Assembly (NCBI GenBank): GCA_945492935.1
Contig: CALYVE010000100.1
Coordinates: 1-6,554, forward strand
Origin: an uncultured Lachnospiraceae bacterium
GTDB lineage: Bacteria; Bacillota; Clostridia; Lachnospirales; Lachnospiraceae
Length of the DNA stretch: 6,554 nt
Reading direction: 5' to 3'
A program made the position numbers and the translations under genes. Positions 1 through 5,230 of this stretch are shown piece by piece. Under the pieces are notes generated by a model. The model made no database searches. It worked only from the letters and a program-made list of their open reading frames with translations, and was not told where the DNA came from. Every line of letters begins with the position of its first letter. Position 1 is the first letter of the stretch.

Positions 1-4
1 AAAT

Positions 5-1384
5 CTAATAAATAATTTGGTTTTCTTTTACTTTTGTTGCATCAAGAATAATATTGTCGTATACCTTTATACCTGCGTCAGCTTTAATTAACACAAAATC
101 ATCAATTGTTTTTATGATTACAACCATGCGAAATTCCGCAATACCTCTATTTGCTATGTAAACGCCGGAAATCTCATCTTTATCAAGCATTGATACTCCA
201 AGCGTATGATTATTGGAAATATTTAGTAATACATCGCCTTCAGAAAAAACAAGCGGATCTACATAACAATACTCGTCTTCTGTTTTGTAGATTATTGGAG
301 TGACCTGCTTAATTGTCTGGTTTCCGTCACTATCTTTTGTCTGAATATTCAATCGATTTGTTTGGGTCTGATTTCCGCCGGCTGAAAAGAAATCAACCGG
401 AATCTTATAAACCTCTTTTTTTGTTATCGCTGTTTCAGGAACTTTTAGTCCGCTGTTTTCTTCCATAAATATTACAATGGACAAATATCTTTCACCCATA
501 AAGTTATATACAAAGCTCTCAAGCGAAATATTAATATATTTGCCATCTTCCTTTGTTAGTATTTCAAAAGGCGCTGTTATCTTATAGCTTGAATTATTGA
601 TTGAAAAAGCAACCCTATGTTTTGTTGACAAAGCTTCAGCCTGTGCATCCGTTATCGGAGCAACAATATTCCAGTTTTCATCAGCGATAATCTTTGCGAT
701 TGGTGCCGCCGATTCCACTTTTTCACCGGTTTTTAATGTTTCCTTTGCATAATTTGTACGATCAAAAGATTCTCTTGTAACATCTGCCACTGTATAATCT
801 TCATACCCGTCTGTGTAATAAGTTACAATTCCGCTATAAGGACTGGCAACGGATGAAAAGGAAAGATTTGGCTGATTTGTCTCTATCTGCTGCATAAGCA
901 TTTCGTTTGTTAATTCCAAAACCTTGCTGTTTAGATTGCTTTCAAAGTTATAGGAACGATAAAAGGTTGTATCATTATAACCGACTTTATAAAGTGAGAT
1001 CATAGAACGAATTTCATCATAATCATCCTTTGTGAGAAGATCCTCATAGGCTTCGGTATTGTTTATCTGTTCATACATCTTGCCTGTTTCATCCACAGTA
1101 CATATTACAGTATTTTTCTTAATCTTCTCTCCGTCACGTACATAATAGCAAATGTAACCTGATTTTATTGATTTTAAAATGATTTCATCGCGAACGGCAA
1201 AGCCTGTCAGCTCCATGTTATTATTAACATTACTCTTGTTAACCTTATAGGTTGTAATAGGCTTTTTTGTAACCATCATAAAAATACGAATACATACATA
1301 AATCAAAATCGTTGCAATAATAATTGTTGCAACATTTATTTTGATATCATTATTAAATTTGCGTGTTTTTCGTTTTTTTGACAT
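5..1384 (-). CDS. HlyD-like membrane-fusion/adaptor protein, single N-terminal membrane anchor
   Basis: The 459-residue protein has a short basic cytoplasmic N-terminus (SKKRKTRKF), one transmembrane helix (about 17-38) and a long extracytoplasmic part. The layout is that of periplasmic adaptor (HlyD/MacA-like) proteins. The first half of a barrel/lipoyl hairpin lies at about 60-102 (SGYICYYVRDGEKIKKNTV), a helical hairpin at about 105-170 (charged, with LTNEMLMQQIETN), and the second half at about 178-245 (ASPYSGIVTYY and LKTGEKVESAAPIAKII). Beta-rich domains run to the end. In the family these proteins bridge an inner-membrane transporter to an outer component. In a single-membrane Clostridia cell, and next to cell-wall genes with no transporter in view, an envelope or division role is an inference only. 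The start ATG (1384-1382) lies 25 bp after the carboxypeptidase stop and has AGGAG seven bases upstream. The stop is TAG at 7-5. The exact family would need a profile search. Confidence 0.8.
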   Translation of the reverse strand: MSKKRKTRKFNNDIKINVATIIIATILIYVCIRIFMMVTKKPITTYKVNKSNVNNNMELTGFAVRDEIILKSIKSGYICYYVRDGEKIKKNTVICTVDETGKMYEQINNTEAYEDLLTKDDYDEIRSMISLYKVGYNDTTFYRSYNFESNLNSKVLELTNEMLMQQIETNQPNLSFSSVASPYSGIVTYYTDGYEDYTVADVTRESFDRTNYAKETLKTGEKVESAAPIAKIIADENWNIVAPITDAQAEALSTKHRVAFSINNSSYKITAPFEILTKEDGKYINISLESFVYNFMGERYLSIVIFMEENSGLKVPETAITKKEVYKIPVDFFSAGGNQTQTNRLNIQTKDSDGNQTIKQVTPIIYKTEDEYCYVDPLVFSEGDVLLNISNNHTLGVSMLDKDEISGVYIANRGIAEFRMVVIIKTIDDFVLIKADAGIKVYDNIILDATKVKENQIIY

Positions 1385-1390
1385 GAATAT

Positions 1391-1395
1391 CTCCT
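1391..1395 (-). promoter_or_regulatory. Ribosome binding site of the HlyD-like gene
   Basis: Minus-strand AGGAG, in the 25 bp between the carboxypeptidase stop and the ATG at 1384, with about six to seven bases of spacing. It supports the start whose product begins MSKKRKTRKF. Confidence 0.75.
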
Positions 1396-1409
1396 AAATA
1401 GAATTCTCA

Positions 1410-2390
1410 TCATTGAGCCATGCAAAGCATTTTAACAAGGGCTTCATATAACGCTGATTTAGAATCATTATAAGCCGCAAATACAAAATATAACTGGTCA
1501 TTTTTGGACAAATACATAGCAAGACAATAGCCCGACTTATAGGTCGTTCCGGTCTTCCAAATCTCCACCTTATAATTCGATGGCAATTCTGCATTGCCGT
1601 TTAAGAAGAGATTTGTAGGATGAAGTATAACATCAACCGGCCATCCATCCGGACTTGTATACGAGAAAGAATACTCTGTACAAGTATCAATCGTATGAAT
1701 AATATCGTAATTATAGGCTTCTCTTGTAATTAAATATAAATCATAGGCTGTCGAATAATGATTTGGATCATCTAATCCATGCGGATTTTGAAAATGCGTA
1801 TTTGTAGCACCGATTTCTATAGCTTTTTTGTTCATAAGCTCAACAAATTCGGCAGTTCCTCCGCAAATATAATCAGCAAGAATCAAAGCACAATAATTGT
1901 TTGACTCCAGCAATAAATCATATAACAAATCTTTTATAGTAATTTGGGAACCAACATGGTATGAACAAGGAGCAAGATCATGCTCTGTAAGATCATATTT
2001 TTGAGAAACTTCTACTATATCATCCAAATCGACTTCACCGGCATTGACTTTATCACAAACAACAATTGCAGTCATAAGCTTTGTTGTACTTGCAGGATAC
2101 ATTCGCTGATGAACATTTTTGGCACAATAGTATTCTTTTGTAGTATCATTCAGAAATAATGTATAATAACAGCCATCAAATAAGTCATCTTCTTTGTTTT
2201 CACTTACCAAAGTCGGAGAACCGGCATCTGTGATGGATGCTTTTTCCGCAAGTTGTGGTGAAATCGAAAATGACTTCGTTGTACGACTGCTGTAATCATT
2301 GTCAAATTTACATCTGTAATATGAAATGCCATAAAATAAAAAACTAAGGCATGTAATAACGCAAACATATTTGATAATCTGTTTTATCAT
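1410..2390 (-). CDS. D-alanyl-D-alanine carboxypeptidase (DacA/DacF-like, peptidase S11), membrane-anchored
   Basis: Low-molecular-weight penicillin-binding protein that removes the terminal D-Ala from peptidoglycan pentapeptides outside the membrane, limiting cross-linking. The 326 residues start with a basic stub and a hydrophobic segment (about 5-24), a signal anchor or signal peptide, then a polar linker to about 70. The S11 catalytic motifs follow: STTK (101-104, within YPASTTKLMTA), SNN (163-165, within LESNNYCALILAD) and KTG (279-281, within WKTGTTYKSGYC). The family motif NPHGLDDPNHYSTAYDL is at 202-218. The protein ends about 45 residues after KTG, so the C-terminal beta domain of PBP5-type enzymes is missing, and membrane attachment must come from the N-terminus. 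The start is the ATG at 2390-2388, with AGGTGG upstream. The frame is open back to 2453, but that would overlap mgsA and add non-signal sequence. I give no symbol because DacA, DacB, DacF and VanY-like names cannot be separated here. Confidence 0.92.
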   Translation of the reverse strand: MIKQIIKYVCVITCLSFLFYGISYYRCKFDNDYSSRTTKSFSISPQLAEKASITDAGSPTLVSENKEDDLFDGCYYTLFLNDTTKEYYCAKNVHQRMYPASTTKLMTAIVVCDKVNAGEVDLDDIVEVSQKYDLTEHDLAPCSYHVGSQITIKDLLYDLLLESNNYCALILADYICGGTAEFVELMNKKAIEIGATNTHFQNPHGLDDPNHYSTAYDLYLITREAYNYDIIHTIDTCTEYSFSYTSPDGWPVDVILHPTNLFLNGNAELPSNYKVEIWKTGTTYKSGYCLAMYLSKNDQLYFVFAAYNDSKSALYEALVKMLCMAQ

Positions 2391-2394
2391 AAAA

Positions 2395-2400
2395 CCACCT
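2395..2400 (-). promoter_or_regulatory. Ribosome binding site that fixes the carboxypeptidase start
   Basis: Minus-strand AGGTGG followed by TTTT and the ATG at 2390. It selects the 326-residue form beginning MIKQIIKY, which opens with the membrane segment, over a longer reading that would overlap the mgsA 3' end. Confidence 0.8.
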
Positions 2401-2409
2401 GTTATCTGA

Positions 2410-2808
2410 TTAGTGTTTAAACAATTCTCTCCATTCAAGGTCGCCTCGATCAAGAGCTTTTATCATAAGCTCCGCTGTGGCAAGATTCGTTGCAAGCGGA
2501 ATGTTATGAACATCACAAAGAGTAAAAATATTGTTTATATCCATCTCGTGTGCTTTTTTTGTTTGAGGATCGCGAAGAAAAATCATCATATCAAGGTCAT
2601 TGCTTTCAATCATGGAACCAAGCTGCTGCTCTCCTCCCGTATGACCGGATAGGAACTTGTGAACGGTAAGATTCGTAACATCTTCTATCATTCGTCCGGT
2701 TGTTCCCGTAGCATATAGCTCATGATGAGACATAATGCCACGATATGCAATACAGAAATTTTGCATCAATTTCTTCTTTGTATCATGTGCTATTAATCCT
2801 ATGTTCAT
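2410..2808 (-). CDS. mgsA: Methylglyoxal synthase
   Basis: Cytoplasmic enzyme converting dihydroxyacetone phosphate to methylglyoxal and phosphate, a bypass of lower glycolysis that frees phosphate. The 132-residue protein aligns with E. coli MgsA (152 residues) without gaps through the active site at an offset of 11: HD (8-9), phosphate-binding TGTTG (35-39), SG (54-55), RDP (79-81), H87 and D90 (E. coli His98, Asp101), and the characteristic CDVHNIPLATNLATAE (98-113). The notable change is GGEQQ (58-62): Glu60 stands where E. coli has the catalytic Asp71. The start is the ATG at 2808-2806. The in-frame TTG at 2814 directly touches the AGGAGG and cannot be used. It begins 11 bp after rodA and ends 19 bp before the carboxypeptidase start, so it is co-transcribed with wall genes. 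The family assignment is secure; full activity with Glu60 is not shown by the sequence. Confidence 0.95.
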   Translation of the reverse strand: MNIGLIAHDTKKKLMQNFCIAYRGIMSHHELYATGTTGRMIEDVTNLTVHKFLSGHTGGEQQLGSMIESNDLDMMIFLRDPQTKKAHEMDINNIFTLCDVHNIPLATNLATAELMIKALDRGDLEWRELFKH

Positions 2809-2814
2809 GTGCAA

Positions 2815-2820
2815 CCTCCT
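2815..2820 (-). promoter_or_regulatory. Ribosome binding site that fixes the mgsA start
   Basis: Read on the minus strand this is AGGAGG, overlapping the last base of the rodA TAA (TAAGGAGG). It sits six bases before the ATG at 2808, ideal spacing, and zero bases before the in-frame TTG at 2814, which rules that codon out. Confidence 0.9.
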
Positions 2821-3938
2821 TAGTATTTTCGTTTTTGCGCACTAATATTCAGCACGATACCTATACCTGCTAAAATACTAACCAGCGAACTTAATCCATA
2901 ACTGATAAATGGAAGCGGAATACCTGTATTCGGCAAAACTCCAGTCGCTACACCAATATTGATGAACGATTGGTATCCAATAACACATGCCACACCCGTC
3001 GCAATCAGCATACCTTTTGTGTCTTTTGCTGTACGCGCTACCTTAATACATTGTAACACAATAAGGAACAAAATTGCAATTAGAATAACACTCCCAATGA
3101 AGCCTAATTCTTCCCCGATTACCGAAAAAATAAAGTCTGTCTGCTGCTCTGATATAAAGTTTGCATCCTTTACAGTAGCAATTGTTGATGTATTAAGTCC
3201 TTTTCCTGTCAGCTGACCGGATCCAATAGCCATAATTGAATTATTCTGCTGTGAATAATCGACACCATACTGCGCAGGATAAATAAACTGCAAAATACGT
3301 GCAACCTGATAATCTTTTAGTAAAAACTGGTCCGGACGTTGAATGTAACATAGGAAGCTTCCGGCGATCGGAACAAAAATAAGTACAGCCAGACCTAGAA
3401 TTTTGTAGCTTAGACCAGCCACATAAAGCATTGTTACAAGAACGAGGGTTAAACATACAGTTGTAGAAAGATCAGGTTCCAATACGATAAATAACAAACA
3501 AATACCGGATGTTATTGCAAACATGGATAAACTCCGAAACGAGTTCAGCTTATCATCATCTTTGAATTTCGCAAGCAGTACACCGGTAAAAACAATCATT
3601 CCAAGCTTTGCAAACTCCGATGGCTGAAATTGTACGCCGTTTTCACCACCGACATTAATCCATCGTTTTGCATTGTTAACCTCAACACCAAATAACAATA
3701 CTAAAGCAAGAATGGCAAGAACTCCGGCATATACCATAGTATAAAACTTACAAATAAAATCATAATTAATAAACGATACAAATACCATAACAAATATCGC
3801 AAATGTTCCTCCGATAATCTGTCGCATTGTGAAGGATGAATCTGCGCTGTTAATAAGAACGGTTCCAAAAATGACTGCTATGATAACAAGTATCAACAAT
3901 TTGAAATTATAATCCTTGAGACTGAATTTTTTGAACAT
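2820..3938 (-). CDS. rodA: RodA, SEDS-family peptidoglycan glycosyltransferase
   Basis: Polytopic membrane enzyme that polymerises lipid II into glycan strands for cell elongation, working with PBP2, which is encoded three genes upstream. The 372 residues have about ten hydrophobic segments (from residue 13 through 366). SEDS hallmarks are visible: KRWINVGG (91-98), QPSEFAKLGM (105-114), a large extracytoplasmic loop (about 200-275), TDFIFSVIGEELG (267-279) containing the Asp (D268) essential in B. subtilis RodA, and the C-terminal signature NTGIPLPFISYG (337-348). FtsW and SpoVE are close relatives; the PBP2/min neighbourhood makes RodA the best name. I chose the ATG at 3938-3936, giving MFKKFSLKDYNF. 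The same frame is open back to a GTG at 4001, but that adds 21 unconvincing residues lying inside minD. The ribosome site before the ATG is weak (GAAAGAAGAG), so translational coupling to minD, which it overlaps by 32 bp, is likely. It ends TAA at 2822-2820, sharing bases with the mgsA ribosome site. Confidence 0.95.
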   Translation of the reverse strand: MFKKFSLKDYNFKLLILVIIAVIFGTVLINSADSSFTMRQIIGGTFAIFVMVFVSFINYDFICKFYTMVYAGVLAILALVLLFGVEVNNAKRWINVGGENGVQFQPSEFAKLGMIVFTGVLLAKFKDDDKLNSFRSLSMFAITSGICLLFIVLEPDLSTTVCLTLVLVTMLYVAGLSYKILGLAVLIFVPIAGSFLCYIQRPDQFLLKDYQVARILQFIYPAQYGVDYSQQNNSIMAIGSGQLTGKGLNTSTIATVKDANFISEQQTDFIFSVIGEELGFIGSVILIAILFLIVLQCIKVARTAKDTKGMLIATGVACVIGYQSFINIGVATGVLPNTGIPLPFISYGLSSLVSILAGIGIVLNISAQKRKY

Positions 3939-4710
3939 GTTTTCTCTTCTTTCGCCATCTAAATGTAAATTTGGTGGTATCCTCAGCAATCGCCATACCA
4001 CTTATTCTTTTTGCTATATCAATATATGCTTTCCCACATTTTGTGTGATTTGATGCTACTTTCTCGCCTTTATTTGTGCAAATAACGATTTCTTCATCGT
4101 CCATAATTGTACCTATCAGATTGATGGATAAAATGTCTACAACATCATCGACAGACATCATATTTCCTCGACGAATCATATCCTGTCTGATTTTGTTTAT
4201 GACAAGATCGATTCTTGGCATTTCATTGGCATCCAATATACCGATTATACGGTCTGCGTCACGGATTGCTGATACTTCCGGTGTGGTCACAACAATCGCA
4301 CGCTCTGCAGCTGCAATTGCATTTTTGAAGCCATGCTCAATTCCGGCAGGACAATCAATAATTATGTAATCATAATCCGGTTTAAGCTGTTCAATCAATT
4401 TTTTCATCTGTTCAGGCGAAACTGACGTTTTATCCTTTGTCTGTGCAGCCGGCAACAAATATAAATGGGAAAAGCTTTTATCTTTTATGATTGCCTGTTT
4501 GGCTCTACACGTTCCATCAATTACATCAACCAAATTATAAACAATCCGATTTTCAAGTCCCATAACAACATCTAAATTTCGCAATCCAATATCCGTATCG
4601 ATTAATAATACTGAAAAGCCCAGCATGGCAAGTCCATAGCCGACATTTGCAGTTGTTGTAGTTTTTCCAACTCCGCCTTTTCCTGATGTAACAACAAGCA
4701 CTTCACTCAT
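3907..4710 (-). CDS. minD: Septum site-determining protein MinD, membrane-cycling ATPase
   Basis: ParA/MinD-family ATPase that dimerises with ATP, binds the membrane and recruits MinC to block FtsZ assembly away from the division site. The 267-residue protein has the deviant Walker A motif GKGGVGKTT (K11 signature lysine, K16), switch I DTDIGLRNLD (38-47, with D38 and D40) and Walker B IIIDCPAG (116-123, D119). Residues 149-154 (IRDADR) match the MinC/MinE-contact helix region of E. coli MinD. The C-terminus should be an amphipathic membrane-targeting helix. Here it is FTFRWRKKRKHVQKI (248-262), aromatic and very basic, followed by QSQGL. That could serve membrane binding but is not a textbook MTS. 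The last 32 bp (3938-3907) overlap the start of rodA in another frame. The start ATG (4710) directly follows the minC TAA and has GGGAGG nine bases upstream. No minE follows. Confidence 0.96.
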   Translation of the reverse strand: MSEVLVVTSGKGGVGKTTTTANVGYGLAMLGFSVLLIDTDIGLRNLDVVMGLENRIVYNLVDVIDGTCRAKQAIIKDKSFSHLYLLPAAQTKDKTSVSPEQMKKLIEQLKPDYDYIIIDCPAGIEHGFKNAIAAAERAIVVTTPEVSAIRDADRIIGILDANEMPRIDLVINKIRQDMIRRGNMMSVDDVVDILSINLIGTIMDDEEIVICTNKGEKVASNHTKCGKAYIDIAKRISGMAIAEDTTKFTFRWRKKRKHVQKIQSQGL

Positions 4711-5214
4711 TTACATATTCCTCCCAGACATATAACTATAAACAAAGGCGTCTTTTCTGCCTTTTGAGCCTGCCTGCGCGTATCCGTTTAAATAGCCGGT
4801 CACAATAATGTTTCCTTCCGAATACACGGCAGCTCCTTGTTCGATGTTTCCAACAATAATAATGCTATCCTTTGTTTCCAGTATTTGACCATTTTTAAGA
4901 TTTCCTACATAAAAATTGCCATTTTTATCCGGTATGGTTTGTATTGAATCACATAAATGCTCGTGAGTTTTTCTATTTGTTTGTATTTTGATTCCTTTTG
5001 ATTGAAGTGTTTTAAGAATCAGATTTCTTTCATCCATTGTTAATACTTTTCCTTCAAAGGAAATTTTGATTTCGTTGTTCGTTTGATTACAGTAGCTTGT
5101 CCTAGAAAACATATTCTCTAAATCCGATAATATGTTCTTCATGGAAGCATCATTTGCAATAATCAAGCGAATTCCTTTATCATTTCCTTTTAATACAATG
5201 GAACTGATATTCAT
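4711..5214 (-). CDS. minC: Septum site-determining protein MinC, short form
   Basis: Inhibitor of FtsZ ring assembly, recruited to the membrane by MinD. The 167-residue protein has a divergent N-terminal domain (about 1-90) that in the family antagonises FtsZ, then the beginning of the MinC C-terminal beta-helix (about 98-160) with the typical repeated turns GNIEQGAAV, SEGNIIVTG and YLNGYAQAGS. Two things are odd. The MinD-binding RSGQ motif of the family appears as KNGQ (107-110). The protein also ends at DAFVYSYMSGRNM, where typical MinC proteins (about 210-230 residues) continue for roughly 40 more. The last codons double as the Shine-Dalgarno of minD, and the TAA abuts the minD ATG, so no frameshifted tail can be hidden there. 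The start ATG (5214-5212) lies 16 bp after the PBP2 stop and follows AAAGAGGTGA with rather short spacing. Family assignment rests on the beta-helix and on adjacency to minD; the N-terminal domain alone would be hard to identify. Confidence 0.88.
   Translation of the reverse strand: MNISSIVLKGNDKGIRLIIANDASMKNILSDLENMFSRTSYCNQTNNEIKISFEGKVLTMDERNLILKTLQSKGIKIQTNRKTHEHLCDSIQTIPDKNGNFYVGNLKNGQILETKDSIIIVGNIEQGAAVYSEGNIIVTGYLNGYAQAGSKGRKDAFVYSYMSGRNM
4720..4725 (-). promoter_or_regulatory. minD ribosome binding site inside the end of minC
   Basis: Minus-strand GGGAGG, nine bases before the minD ATG. It is read in minC as part of the codons for Ser-Gly-Arg, so the final residues of MinC are dictated by this site. 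The minC TAA and minD ATG are adjacent, which favours coupled translation. Confidence 0.8.
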
Positions 5215-5230
5215 TCACCTCTTTATACTA

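Noticed and set aside
1394..1594. Short minus-strand frame over the end of the carboxypeptidase gene, and a similar one at 3241-3456 in rodA
   Set aside because: Both are out-of-frame readings of recognised genes and carry no recognisable domain.
2413..2652. Plus-strand open frame opposite mgsA
   Set aside because: Antisense to a well-conserved enzyme, with basic, unstructured composition and no sign of selection; the same holds for the plus-strand frames opposite rodA (2959-3216), minD (4076-4369) and PBP2 (5377-5559).
3907..3970. Possible minE remnant fused to the MinD tail, since FTFRWRKKRKHVQKIQ vaguely recalls the FFxxRKK start of MinE
   Set aside because: The resemblance is a few basic and aromatic residues only, with no following MinE sequence in any frame.
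3936..4001. Longer RodA start at the GTG at 4001, adding 21 residues
   Set aside because: The extra residues (MVWRLLRIPPNLHLDG and so on) resemble no RodA N-terminus and lie wholly inside minD; the ATG at 3938 gives the usual RodA opening.
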